Positions 18,699 through 28,572 of a DNA stretch of 64,000 bases are shown in pieces; the stretch's first letter is position 1; every line of letters starts with the position of its first letter. This DNA is from Deltaproteobacteria bacterium (GTDB lineage: Bacteria; Desulfobacterota; Desulfobulbia; Desulfobulbales; Desulfurivibrionaceae). The notes under the pieces are model-generated. The model was not told the origin of the DNA. It saw only the letters and a program-made list of their open reading frames with translations, and searched no databases. The DNA lies in assembly GCA_013349295.1 (NCBI GenBank), contig DUZW01000009.1:20924-84923 (forward strand), read 5' to 3'. The translations under genes were made by a program, and so were the position numbers.

Positions 18699-20423
18699 AT
18701 GGGGAAAAAAATCGTAATCATCGGCGGTGTTGCCGCCGGACCAAAATCCGCCTGCCGGGTTAAACGCCTCATGCCCGATGCCGAGGTGACCATCATCGAT
18801 CAGGACAGCCTTATCTCCTACGGAGGCTGCGGCATCCCCTACTATGTTTCCGGCGATGTCTCCGATGAAAAGGAGTTGCGAAACACCAGCTTCCACATGA
18901 CCAGGGATGAGTCTTTTTTTCTCAAGGCCAAGGGGGTCACCGCCAGAACCAACACCCTGGTCCTGGCCATCGACCGCAGGGAGAAGCTCGTGCTCGTTGA
19001 AGATATCACCTCCGGCGTACAAGAAAGCATACCCTACGACAATCTGGTCATTGCCACCGGCGCCCGACCCAATGTCCTGCCCATTCCCGGCGCGGAACTG
19101 GACGGAGTCTTTACCATCAGCGATCTGCACAAGGCTATTGCCATCAAGGAGCGGATCGCCAGGGGCGAAGTGAGCCGCGCGGTGGTCATCGGCGGCGGCG
19201 CCATCGGCATTGAAATGGCCGAGGCCTTCACCGACCTGTGGGGAATCGACACCACCATCCTCGAGTTCATGCCCCAGGTTCTGCCCCGGCTGGTTGACTG
19301 GGATTTTGCCCGAATGCTGGAAACCCACCTCCGGGAAAGCGGGGTGACGGTGTTCACCGGCGAGGGTGCCTCGGCCATTGAAGGGAAAGACGGCAAGGTC
19401 TGCCGGGTTGTTACCCCCAAACGGACCCTGGAGGCAGATCTGGTCGTGATGGCCGTGGGCGTCCGGGCGAGAAGCGAACTGGCCCAAGCCGCCGGACTTC
19501 TCGTTTCAGCCATGGGCAATATCGTGGTCAACGAACGGATGCAGACCTCGGACCCAAACATCTACGCGGCAGGAGACTGTATCGAGGTGAAAAATATCAT
19601 CACCGGCAAAGGCTCCATAGCCCCCATGGGCTCGCTGGCCAATCGCGAAGGAAGAATCGTGGGGGACAATCTGGCAGGCATCCCCACCAAATACAAGGGC
19701 TGGATCGGCAGCTTCATCATGAAGGCCTTTGAACGCAGCATCGCCGCCACAGGCCTTTCCCTCGACGCGGCCTTGGCCGAGGGCTTTGCCGCCGCGGCCG
19801 TGACTACCGCCCAGTCCGACCGGGCTCATTTTTTTCCCAGCCAGGCCGTTATTCCGCTTCGTCTCATCTTTGACACCAAGACCCGCAAGGTTCTCGGCTG
19901 CCAGGGCTTCGGCCCCATGAGCGACGCAGTGCTGGCCCGAATCGATGCTGCCGCAGGCATCATCGGCCAAGGCGGCACCATCGACGACATCAGCCAGCTG
20001 GAAATGGCCTACGCTCCGCCTTTTGCCACGGCCCTCGACGCCCTGAACGCCACGGCCAACGTGGCCGACAATCTGGCCGCCGGACGGCTGCGCTACGTGA
20101 GCACCAGGGACTTTCTCAACTGGATGGACAATTTTTCCAGCCAACCGGACTGGGTGGCCCTCGACCTCCGCCACCCCAACGAGGCTGGGGTCTTTGTCAA
20201 AAAATACGGCAAGGACAGATGGCACTCCATCCCCTACATCGAAATCCGGGAGCGCTATCAGGAGTTGCCCAAGAACAAGACCATGCTCATCATCTGCGAT
20301 GCGGGCACCCGCTCTTCCGAAATCCAGATCATCCTGGATCATGTGGGGCTTGCCGACAATCTGGTTCTGGGCGGCGGCTTCAATCTCATCCGCAGAATGG
20401 GCGTGGACTGGTGGCCCAACTGA
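18699..20423 (+). CDS. FAD-dependent CoA-disulfide reductase-like oxidoreductase with C-terminal rhodanese domain
   Basis: KKIVIIGGVAAGPKSACRVKRLMPDAEVTIIDQDSLISYGGCGIPYYVSGDV; C-term ALDLRHPNEAG...IICDAGTRSSEIQIIL. Confidence 0.93.
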   Translation: MGKKIVIIGGVAAGPKSACRVKRLMPDAEVTIIDQDSLISYGGCGIPYYVSGDVSDEKELRNTSFHMTRDESFFLKAKGVTARTNTLVLAIDRREKLVLVEDITSGVQESIPYDNLVIATGARPNVLPIPGAELDGVFTISDLHKAIAIKERIARGEVSRAVVIGGGAIGIEMAEAFTDLWGIDTTILEFMPQVLPRLVDWDFARMLETHLRESGVTVFTGEGASAIEGKDGKVCRVVTPKRTLEADLVVMAVGVRARSELAQAAGLLVSAMGNIVVNERMQTSDPNIYAAGDCIEVKNIITGKGSIAPMGSLANREGRIVGDNLAGIPTKYKGWIGSFIMKAFERSIAATGLSLDAALAEGFAAAAVTTAQSDRAHFFPSQAVIPLRLIFDTKTRKVLGCQGFGPMSDAVLARIDAAAGIIGQGGTIDDISQLEMAYAPPFATALDALNATANVADNLAAGRLRYVSTRDFLNWMDNFSSQPDWVALDLRHPNEAGVFVKKYGKDRWHSIPYIEIRERYQELPKNKTMLIICDAGTRSSEIQIILDHVGLADNLVLGGGFNLIRRMGVDWWPN

Positions 20424-20449
20424 TTTCTCCAGCTTCCCCACGATGGAGG

Positions 20450-21022
20450 ATGACCGTCGGCCCAATCCCCATGGCGGTCACCCTCCTGTTCTGTCTGCTT
20501 ATCGCAGGGACGGCTTCCGCGACCAACGCCCAGGCAAAAACAAAAGTCCCCGCCCCTCAACCCGGCGCAGTCCGGGCCGTAGCCGATTCCGCCTATGGCG
20601 ACACCCTGGCCGCGCTGATCACAAACGCCAGACAACGCATTGATCTCTCCATGTTTCTCTTCAAAACAACCCCGGCCAGTGACAACCGACCGACAGGGCT
20701 CGTAAGGGATCTGGTGGCGGCCAGACAACGGGGGGTAACGGTCCGGGTTATCCTGGAATATTCCAAGCATGACCAAACGCTCAACCGGGCGAACCATGAG
20801 ACGGCCCAAGCCCTGAAAAAAGGCGGAGTCGCGGTTTTTTTCGACTCCGCCGGCCGCACCAATCATACCAAGCTGGCTGTCGTCGATCGACGTTACTGCC
20901 TGGTGGGAAGTCACAATCTCACGCAGTCGGCCCTCATGCACAACCACGAGTTTTCCCTGCTGCTTGACAACCCGGCCCTTGCCGAGGAGATTCTGGCCTA
21001 CATGGAGACAATCCTGCAGTAA
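20450..21022 (+). CDS. Phospholipase D-like domain exported protein
   Basis: Signal peptide; HKD-type motif NHTKLAVVDRRYCLVGSHNLTQSALMHNHEFSLLL. Confidence 0.85.
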   Translation: MTVGPIPMAVTLLFCLLIAGTASATNAQAKTKVPAPQPGAVRAVADSAYGDTLAALITNARQRIDLSMFLFKTTPASDNRPTGLVRDLVAARQRGVTVRVILEYSKHDQTLNRANHETAQALKKGGVAVFFDSAGRTNHTKLAVVDRRYCLVGSHNLTQSALMHNHEFSLLLDNPALAEEILAYMETILQ

Positions 21023-21047
21023 CATCCCTGCGTCAAGCTGCTGCTTT

Positions 21048-23759
21048 TCATTTCTTTCTCCTGACAATACGGACCTTTTTCGTCGCCCCGCCAGCCGTTC
21101 CGCTTCCTGGCGCAACGCGGCGCACCAGCACTTTCTTTTTCACCGGCACACCGACTGGCTCCTGCTCCGCAGCGCCGGTTCCGGCCAGAGGCCGGATGAA
21201 GGTACAGCCGGCCTTGGGGCATCGCAGGGAAGCCCTGCCATCAAGACTCTTTTTTTCCACCAGAAACGGCGAATCACAGACCTGACAGGGAATAGCATGG
21301 GGTTTGGACCAGGCCATGAATTCACAATCCTGTTCGGGACAGACATAGAAAATCTTCCCCGTGGGCGTATGCTTGGTCACCACGGTACCAGTCCGGCACA
21401 CCGGACAGAGCATCCCCGGCCCACCGTCTTTTTCGTAAGATGCTGAATGTCGGCATTCGGGATGCCCCGAACAGTACCAGTACTTACCGAAACGATCCTC
21501 CTTCAACAACAACGGCCTGCCGCAGTCGGGACACGCCTTGACAACCGACCCAGCCGTCGCTGACTCTTGCTCCACAACGGGAGAAACCCCAGCCCCTTCC
21601 GTCGGAGGCATCGGCTCGTCGATGGAAATCGCCGCCTCGGCAAACATCTTTTCCGCGGCAGCGGCAAGCTCGGGCGAAACGACCTCTTCCCCGGCCACAG
21701 GTTCATCCAGGGCAATGGACTCTTGCTCCTCCACCTGACCGGGTCCTACCGCTTCACCCTGAACCTCGCCCGTTTCGGCCACGTCGCTTACGGAACCATC
21801 CTCACCTCCCGCCGCAACCTGCGTCCCCGCCTCGACCGGCGGCGCAGGACCGGCAGCAGCCCCCATGCCCGCTTCCGGCACCGGCTGCACTGGCGCACCA
21901 GACTCCACAAGCGGCTCCGGAACGGGAAGCAGCGTCTCCTTTTCTGCCCGGGTCGAGGCAACCTCTGCCGCTGAATCCGGGGCCTTCACCGCCTCCCCTT
22001 CCTCCGGCAACCGAATAACACTGCGTGAACTGATGCCTCGTTTCTGAATGGCAACAGGCACCGCCATTTTCACCAAAACCTCGCCCCGCATCATCATGGT
22101 CTGGTCAAGCTGCTGCAGGGCAAAAGCCAGAGATTTTCTGCCGCTCACCGCCTCTTCGATGGTCTGGGCCAGATAGGCGGAAAGATGAACCCCCTTCATG
22201 GTCGGAAAAGCACGATTCATAACACCTACCAGCTTGATGGTGTTCTCGGCGCACCGGAAAGACCCGTCCGGCATTATCCGGAGATAATTGCTGTCGATCA
22301 TCTGCTGGAGCATGGCCACGGTCATTCCGTCGATCTCCAAAAAGAAATCGGCAAGATCGGCGGACAGCCCCTCAAAGCTGTAGTATTCAGGGGGGATACC
22401 AGTATTTTTTTCCGGAATAATCTGCACACAGCGGAGCGGTTGCCCCGGTTGCGCATCAGCCAAGGGAGAAGGCGGCGCCAAAAGTTCATGCTCCTGCAAG
22501 CCAGGATAGATGGCGAGAAAGCCTTTATCCGTCACAACCTTGGTGCTCCCCAGAAAAAGGCAGTATTCTCCCGCCTCCACCGTCACAGCGCGAAGCTCTC
22601 CTTGGGCCTCTTTCATCTGACTTGCCAAGGCTCTGGCCCAGACCAACCGATATATCTTGTCCTCCGCCGTTCCCAATTTCCCAGAAAGCTCTTCCGGGCC
22701 AAGCTCCGGCAGAGTGGGAAGGATCACCCCCCTGGTATTTGCCGGAATGATTTCCGACCCCAGACAATTCTTGCCCAGCCTTTTTTCCACCTGTTCCCTG
22801 ATCTTTGCAAACAAGGTTATCAAGCCATCCTGCTCCATCTCCGGAGGCAAAAATGCGGTAACAAGCCCCAGATGTCGACCATCCACCTCCACACCATAAT
22901 ACAAATTGCGGATCGCAGTCATTGCCGCCAAGGGCGAAAGCCCACCCTGCGCGACCCCATCCCGCAACAATTCCATAAAACAATAGGGCTCCGGCGGGGC
23001 AACAGCAAGCCGCGAACCCACCACTTCGCGAACCTGAAACGACTCATTGTTAAAGAGATTGATGGCGGCATGCACCTCTTTCTCGCTTCGGAGAAAACCG
23101 TCATCAGTGACCCCGTAAGCCTCATGCAGGCTGAGGATAGAATCCCCTGCCTCGCTGCTGATTTTGACCTTCACTTTCCATTTGGCGACCGGGGTGTACA
23201 TCCGAATCTCGGTTTCCCGCTCCGCCAGCAAAAAGAGAGCGGTGAGACTCGGATAATTGAGCGGCAGGCCACTGGGACCGGTGCGACTGCCGAGGAGACG
23301 TTGCAAATGCCTCCCCAGATAGGATTCAAAAAGCATCCTGACGTAGGTGGCCGAGCCCCTCTCCCCGCTGACCGGCTCCACCCGTCGAAAGGATTCCCTG
23401 AGCGCCTCTCCGGCAAGGCCGGTCAATGCGAGCCTCTTGGGTTGCGCACTGCCGGGGGCGACCGTGGCCCAATAGCCGCTGATCAGCCAGGACCAGAACT
23501 CCCCCCGCCAATCACCATCTAGGCCGAGATATATTTCCCTGCCCTGGCAAGCCAAAAGTCTGTCCAGAAAGAGCTTCTCCTTGGTTTCCGGAGCAAAATC
23601 AAAATGCGCCTTTTCCCGACGCATATGGTCCTTGGGAGAAACACAGGACGCCTTCGCAGGAGGTGCCTGCACGAGAAGGATATCAATCTCTCCGCCAAAC
23701 TGATCTTCCAAGGTTTTAGCCTTGGCCGCCGCCTCGACGATGACTACGGGATTTGCCAT
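21048..23759 (-). CDS. Topoisomerase IA-like protein with C4 zinc ribbons (apparently degenerate active site)
   Basis: N-term VVIVEAAAKAKTLEDQFGG; Toprim-like IYLGLDGDWRGEFWSWLISGYW; LYYGVEVDGRHLGLVTAFLPPE at the position of GYITYMRTDS; IYRLVWARALASQMKEAQ; C-term C4 ribbons CPDCGRPLLLKEDRFGKYWYCSGHPEC. Confidence 0.8.
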   Translation of the reverse strand: MANPVVIVEAAAKAKTLEDQFGGEIDILLVQAPPAKASCVSPKDHMRREKAHFDFAPETKEKLFLDRLLACQGREIYLGLDGDWRGEFWSWLISGYWATVAPGSAQPKRLALTGLAGEALRESFRRVEPVSGERGSATYVRMLFESYLGRHLQRLLGSRTGPSGLPLNYPSLTALFLLAERETEIRMYTPVAKWKVKVKISSEAGDSILSLHEAYGVTDDGFLRSEKEVHAAINLFNNESFQVREVVGSRLAVAPPEPYCFMELLRDGVAQGGLSPLAAMTAIRNLYYGVEVDGRHLGLVTAFLPPEMEQDGLITLFAKIREQVEKRLGKNCLGSEIIPANTRGVILPTLPELGPEELSGKLGTAEDKIYRLVWARALASQMKEAQGELRAVTVEAGEYCLFLGSTKVVTDKGFLAIYPGLQEHELLAPPSPLADAQPGQPLRCVQIIPEKNTGIPPEYYSFEGLSADLADFFLEIDGMTVAMLQQMIDSNYLRIMPDGSFRCAENTIKLVGVMNRAFPTMKGVHLSAYLAQTIEEAVSGRKSLAFALQQLDQTMMMRGEVLVKMAVPVAIQKRGISSRSVIRLPEEGEAVKAPDSAAEVASTRAEKETLLPVPEPLVESGAPVQPVPEAGMGAAAGPAPPVEAGTQVAAGGEDGSVSDVAETGEVQGEAVGPGQVEEQESIALDEPVAGEEVVSPELAAAAEKMFAEAAISIDEPMPPTEGAGVSPVVEQESATAGSVVKACPDCGRPLLLKEDRFGKYWYCSGHPECRHSASYEKDGGPGMLCPVCRTGTVVTKHTPTGKIFYVCPEQDCEFMAWSKPHAIPCQVCDSPFLVEKKSLDGRASLRCPKAGCTFIRPLAGTGAAEQEPVGVPVKKKVLVRRVAPGSGTAGGATKKVRIVRRKK

Positions 23760-24064
23760 GCACCTCTCCCCACAAATTTTCCAACCACAAAAGAGTCCTG
23801 TTTAAGAAAAAAACGTAAAGGTATTGCCTTTCCTTCACGAAAAACAGCATATAATCTGCAACGACTTTATACAATCAATTATGATGATCTTGCCGGAAGT
23901 CGTGACCCCGCCAACAAACGGTGGCCACCATTTCGAAAATCCGCAAAAACAAACGGTTGACTCTTTCACCTGAAAGACCGGCTGCTGCGTTTTTGAGCTT
24001 TTACGATTTCAACACTTATCCGCAAACTTTTTTTTGGCTTGCACCTTTTTCAGCCGGAGCCCCC

Positions 24065-26653
24065 ATGCCCGCCCTGCTCACTCTCCAAGGCATTGATGAA
24101 ACCCTCGATAACCTTGAGTTAAAGGAAGGAACCCTCAAAGCGGAACTGGCCAAAGTTATACGGTCCTATTTCGTTGACGAATCTTCCATACAGTCCATCG
24201 CCAGCATCCCCACCGATGAGATCGTCATCAAAATCTGGGGGCCCTGCCAGGATGAAGAACTCAAAGCCAAGAAGAAAAACTTCAGCTCCCTCAAGTCCGC
24301 GCTCAATAAATCCCTCAAGGATCTCGACAAGGCAGGAAAAAATCAGGCCGGCATCATTGTTGGCCGAGACAACGTCTTTATTGTTTCGGAAGAGCGCAAG
24401 GATGACCTCCTCAAACAGATGGGGCTTTCGCCAAACTCGCCGCATCTTCTTCACGACATGCTCGCGGCCTTCAAAAAATTCTTTTCCGAAAACATCAAAG
24501 AGCAGAACGTTCAAGAGGTCAAGGATCTGCTGGCGGAGTTTGAAGAAGCGCAAAAAAAATTAAAAAAGTTAGTCGGCCTTGAACCGGAAGCAGAGATAGA
24601 CGAAAAAGCCCCCGAAACTGCGGTGCCAAGCCCGGAGAAAGAAAGCGGAGAAAAAGACTCAACCGAAACCGTTGAACTCCTTGAGGGAGATGAATTTGAA
24701 GTTATTGAGGAAAGCGAAGAGATAGAGGTTCTCGACGAGGAGGAAATTGAAGAGATCGTAGGCGAAGAACGTGATGACATCCAACTCCTCGAAGAGGAGG
24801 TCGAAATCATCGATGCCGACGAGATCGAGGAGGTTCGCGAGGAAGAGGCTCCTCTTGACCAAGGCCTTGGAGAAGAAGAAGGCGGTCCGCCGGAGGAAGG
24901 TTGCACGGAAGAGGTTGAGGTTCTTGACGAGGACGAACTCGAAGAAATCGTGGGAGAGGAGCATGATGACACCCAATTCCTCCAAGAGGAAGTCGAAGTC
25001 ATCGATGCCGACGAAATCGAGGAGGTTTGCGAGGAAGAGGCTCCTCTTGACCAAGGCCTTGGAGAAGAAGAAGGCGGTCCGCCGGAGGAAGGGAGCACAG
25101 AAGAGGTTGAGGTTCTTGACGAGGATGAACTCGAAGAGATCGTGGAAGAAGAGCATGATGACACCCAATTCCTCGAAGAGGAGGTCGAAGTCATCGATGC
25201 CGACGAGATCGAGGAGGTTTGCGAGGAAGAGGCGCCTCTTGACCAAGGCCTTGGAGAAGAAGAAGGCGGTCCGCCGGAGGAAGGGAGCACTGAAGAGGTT
25301 GAGGTTCTTGGCGAGGACGAGATCGAAGAGGTTCTCGAAGAAGAGGCTCCTCTTGACCAAGGCCTAGGAGGGGAAGAATGCGGTCCGCCGGAGGAAGGAA
25401 GCACGGAAGAGGTTGAGGTTCTTGACGAGGATGAGGTCGAAGAGATCGTAGGCGAAGAGTGTGCTGACACGCAACTCCTTGAAGAGGAGGTCGAACTCAT
25501 CGATGCCGACGAGATCGAGGAGGTTCTTGACGAAGAGGCTCCTTTTGACCAAGGCCTTGGAGAAGAAGAAGGCGGTCTGCCGGAGGAAGGAATCACGGAA
25601 GAGGTTGAGGTTCTTGACGAGGACGAACTCGAAGAGATCGTGGAAAAAGAGCGTGATGACACCCCATTCCTCGAAGAGGAGGTGGAAATCATCGAAGAAG
25701 GGGATCTGGAAGAAATTGAAGGCGTTGCGGAACCGTTGGCGGAAAAGCTTCATCAGCCGAGCCCCCTGGAGGTTCTCTCAAAATACATCGAAGCGGAAGA
25801 AGCGATCAACCAGGGAGAGTTGCTCAGGGAAACCCAGGAGGAGTTTATCAATCAAATCCTGGAGCGTTTCATGCCGAAATTCATCAAGATTCCCGCCGGC
25901 GTCTATCTGGTCGGCAGCGCCACCCCCAAAGGGTTGGAACAACCCCTGCGGAAGGTCATGCTCCATGATTTCTACCTTGGCCAATCTCCCGTGACCAACG
26001 ACCTGTTTGACATGTTTGTCCGGGAAACCGGATACTTGACCGATGCGGAGGAAGCGGGCTACGGCATAGTTTTCGAAGGCCGCTGCACCAACAAAATAGA
26101 CCCGGAGACCGGCAGGGAAATCTTCAGCCTGAACAGGGGAACACTTGCCCGCCATGTGAGCGGGGCAAACTGGCGCCATCCGGCCGGTCCGGGCAGCTCC
26201 CTGGAGGGCAAACATAATCATCCCGTGGTACAGGTCAGCCACCGCGACGCCATGGCCTTTGCCGCTTGGGCAGGCAAACGATTGCCCACGGAGGAGGAAT
26301 GGGAAGCTGCGGCCCGCGGTGCAAGCGGCCAGCTCTTTCCCTGGGGCAATATGTGGCTGGCGGAGCTGGGTAATTTTGAGGCTACCTGCCTCGGCGGGAC
26401 AAGTTCCGTCGAGCATTTCGGGCGCAAGGCCATGAGTCCATTCGGCATCCATGATCTGCTGGGTAACGTTGCCGAATGGACCTCATCCCCCCATGCCGGA
26501 CAGACAGAGCCGCAGCCAGGTCGCTCAGTGGAGAAAATCTATATCATCAAGGGCGGATCCTGGATAACCGGAGGAACCGTGACCGCGGCATGGCGCCAGA
26601 TCGAACAGGGAAAATACTGGACAAACACCATCGGCTTCCGCTGCGCGGTATAA
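24065..26653 (+). CDS. Formylglycine-generating-enzyme-family (SUMF1/FGE-sulfatase) protein with long acidic tandem-repeat region
   Basis: C-term FIKIPAGVYLVGSATPKGLEQPLRKVMLHDFYLGQSPVTNDLFDMFVRETGY...PVVQVSHRDAMAFAAWAGKRLPTEEEWEAAARG...LGNVAEWTSS...IKGGSWITGG...IGFRCAV. Confidence 0.9.
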   Translation: MPALLTLQGIDETLDNLELKEGTLKAELAKVIRSYFVDESSIQSIASIPTDEIVIKIWGPCQDEELKAKKKNFSSLKSALNKSLKDLDKAGKNQAGIIVGRDNVFIVSEERKDDLLKQMGLSPNSPHLLHDMLAAFKKFFSENIKEQNVQEVKDLLAEFEEAQKKLKKLVGLEPEAEIDEKAPETAVPSPEKESGEKDSTETVELLEGDEFEVIEESEEIEVLDEEEIEEIVGEERDDIQLLEEEVEIIDADEIEEVREEEAPLDQGLGEEEGGPPEEGCTEEVEVLDEDELEEIVGEEHDDTQFLQEEVEVIDADEIEEVCEEEAPLDQGLGEEEGGPPEEGSTEEVEVLDEDELEEIVEEEHDDTQFLEEEVEVIDADEIEEVCEEEAPLDQGLGEEEGGPPEEGSTEEVEVLGEDEIEEVLEEEAPLDQGLGGEECGPPEEGSTEEVEVLDEDEVEEIVGEECADTQLLEEEVELIDADEIEEVLDEEAPFDQGLGEEEGGLPEEGITEEVEVLDEDELEEIVEKERDDTPFLEEEVEIIEEGDLEEIEGVAEPLAEKLHQPSPLEVLSKYIEAEEAINQGELLRETQEEFINQILERFMPKFIKIPAGVYLVGSATPKGLEQPLRKVMLHDFYLGQSPVTNDLFDMFVRETGYLTDAEEAGYGIVFEGRCTNKIDPETGREIFSLNRGTLARHVSGANWRHPAGPGSSLEGKHNHPVVQVSHRDAMAFAAWAGKRLPTEEEWEAAARGASGQLFPWGNMWLAELGNFEATCLGGTSSVEHFGRKAMSPFGIHDLLGNVAEWTSSPHAGQTEPQPGRSVEKIYIIKGGSWITGGTVTAAWRQIEQGKYWTNTIGFRCAV
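24724..25690 (+). repeat. Tandem 192-bp (64-aa) acidic coding repeats, about 5 copies, one with a 78-bp deletion
   Basis: The CCTCTTGACCAAGGCC anchor recurs at about 24851, 25043, 25235, 25349 and 25541 (spacings 192, 192, 114, 192). Confidence 0.9.
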
Positions 26654-26727
26654 AAAAAGGAGCAAGGTCAAGGTTAAAGGTACAAGGAAGAGGTAAGCTT
26701 TTTCCTTTCGCCTTTAGCCGTTAGCCT

Positions 26728-27822
26728 TTAACCTTTCGCCTTGGGCCTTGCCCCTAATACTGTATCAATCAGCTCCTCGCTCACCGCATCGGTGACAACA
26801 ACCTTGCCGATCTCCGTGGGCAGCACAAAAAATGGACGTCCGCCCACGGTTTTTTTATCTGTTTTCAGAAACGACTTGATCTGTTGCGGGGAAAATTCCG
26901 CTGGGATTTTCACGGACAGGCCGTAATCGGCGATGAGCTGGCACACGGCGTCCGCCTGCTCCTGGGCAAAAATCCCCTTGCCCACCGCCAGCCCGCAGGC
27001 TGCCACCATCCCCAAACCAACAGCCAAACCATGGGCCATGGCATAGTTGGAAGCGGCCTCCACCGCATGCCCCAGTGTATGACCGAAGTTCAAAATACGA
27101 CGCAGATCAGCCTCGCGCTCGTCCGCGGCCACCACAGCGGCCTTGATCTCGCAACAGCGGGCAATCACCTCTTCAAGTACCGTAATATCCCTGGCCAGGA
27201 TGGCCTCTCGTTGTTCGACAAGATACCGAAAAAACTCCGCGTCATATATCACCCCATATTTGATCACCTCGGCCAGTCCGTTCAAAAGCTCGGCCGAGGG
27301 AAGCGACATGAGAACATTGCTGTCGATGTACACGCAACGAGGCTGATAAAAGGCGCCGATCAAATTCTTGCCTTCGGGGATATCAACTCCGGTTTTCCCC
27401 CCCACCGAGCTGTCCACCTGAGCAAGGAGAGTAGTGGGAATCTGGACAAAAGGGATACCCCGCATGTAAATGGCGGCAAGAAAGCCGGTGATATCTCCGG
27501 TTACTCCGCCCCCAAGGGCGATGAGCGCATCCTTCCGGTCCAGCCCCATCTGAGCAAGCCTGCTGGCCAGCTCAGCAACCGTGGCCAGATGCTTACTTGC
27601 CTCGCCTTGAGGAAAGGTGATGAGTTCAGCGGAAACACCTGCCGCGGTCAAAGAGGCCATGAGTCTGCCGCTCACCAGTTCCGCGACATGGGAATCAGCC
27701 ACCACCACATACCGCTTGGCTATGGCGCGCTGCTTGAGATCCGCACCGATTGCCTCCAAGAGGCCATTTTCGATCAAAATATCATAACCCCTGTCGCCGA
27801 GGCCAACCCGTACTGTCCGCAT
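26728..27822 (-). CDS. aroB: 3-dehydroquinate synthase
   Basis: DALIALGGGVTGDITGFLAAIYMRGIPFVQIPTTLLAQVDSSVGGKTGVDIPEGKNLIGAFYQP...LNFGHTLGHAVEA. Confidence 0.97.
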   Translation of the reverse strand: MRTVRVGLGDRGYDILIENGLLEAIGADLKQRAIAKRYVVVADSHVAELVSGRLMASLTAAGVSAELITFPQGEASKHLATVAELASRLAQMGLDRKDALIALGGGVTGDITGFLAAIYMRGIPFVQIPTTLLAQVDSSVGGKTGVDIPEGKNLIGAFYQPRCVYIDSNVLMSLPSAELLNGLAEVIKYGVIYDAEFFRYLVEQREAILARDITVLEEVIARCCEIKAAVVAADEREADLRRILNFGHTLGHAVEAASNYAMAHGLAVGLGMVAACGLAVGKGIFAQEQADAVCQLIADYGLSVKIPAEFSPQQIKSFLKTDKKTVGGRPFFVLPTEIGKVVVTDAVSEELIDTVLGARPKAKG

Positions 27823-27932
27823 ATCCTTATCCTTCCGCCTTTCGGAGTCTCGACTCCACCTTGATTCCCAGACTTTTAACTTCTTCGTAAATCGACCTAC
27901 CCTATAAAAAATCGCATAACATTGCAACCTTC

Positions 27933-27960
27933 TTGACAAGTCCGGCAGGATCACTAGACT
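27933..27960 (+). promoter_or_regulatory. Putative sigma-70-type promoter of the H1-like gene
   Basis: TTGACA-N16-TAGACT upstream of AGGAGGGG RBS and ATG at 28013. Confidence 0.55.
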
Positions 27961-28012
27961 GAATACAAGAATGCTCCAACAGACAACACCGATTTACAGG
28001 AGGGGAGAAACC

Positions 28013-28525
28013 ATGGCAGCCAAGAAAGACAAATCCGTATTGACCGAAGCAGGGAAAAAAGTAGGCAAAGCCTTGGCCAGATCGGGCCATACGGCAGAAA
28101 AAACCGGCAACAAGATGAAAAAAGCAGCGGAGAAAATCGTAAAAGAGGCCGAAAAAACAGTGGAATCCGCCATCGGCAAGGTTAAAGCTGAGTTGAGCGG
28201 CTTGCCTGCTCAAACGAAACTTATGCCCTTTGGGTATAAAAAAGAAGTGAGCGAACTCACCCATAAAAAAACAACCTGCGCGACGCCTGAAAAAGGCCCC
28301 TTATTTAAACCAAGCAAAAGCATGACCGTGGAAGGCCAGATCGGCTTCCTGGCCGGAGACATCTTTATGTATCTGAGCGAAAACGGCCCGACCCCGGTAG
28401 CAAAAATCACCAGCGTCATGGAAAACCGAGGCAGCCTTGCGCTCCTTGGCGCGGCGCTGGGATGGCTGGCCCGGGAGGCTAAGATATCCTTTTCCAAGGA
28501 CGGTTCCAAGGTCTCAGTCATCTGA
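28013..28525 (+). CDS. Lysine/alanine-rich histone H1-like N-terminus plus C-terminal winged-helix-like domain protein
   Basis: MAAKKDKSVLTEAGKKVGKALARSGHTAEKTGNKMKKAAEKIVKEAEKT...; C-term GQIGFLAGDIFMYLSENGPTPVAKITSVMENRGSLALLGAALGWLAREAKISFSKDGSKVSV (DUF2582-like wHTH). Confidence 0.7.
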   Translation: MAAKKDKSVLTEAGKKVGKALARSGHTAEKTGNKMKKAAEKIVKEAEKTVESAIGKVKAELSGLPAQTKLMPFGYKKEVSELTHKKTTCATPEKGPLFKPSKSMTVEGQIGFLAGDIFMYLSENGPTPVAKITSVMENRGSLALLGAALGWLAREAKISFSKDGSKVSVI

Positions 28526-28572
28526 ACCCAGCTTGTCATCAGGTTATTACTCCGAAGGTTAACTATCAAACC

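Noticed and set aside
22185-23522. 445-aa plus-strand ORF
   Set aside because: Antisense to the topoisomerase-like gene; no conserved motif.
24511-25692. 393-aa Ser-rich ORF on the minus strand
   Set aside because: Antisense of the acidic repeat region of the FGE-like gene; low-complexity product is a codon artefact (GAG/GAA antisense reads Ser/Leu).
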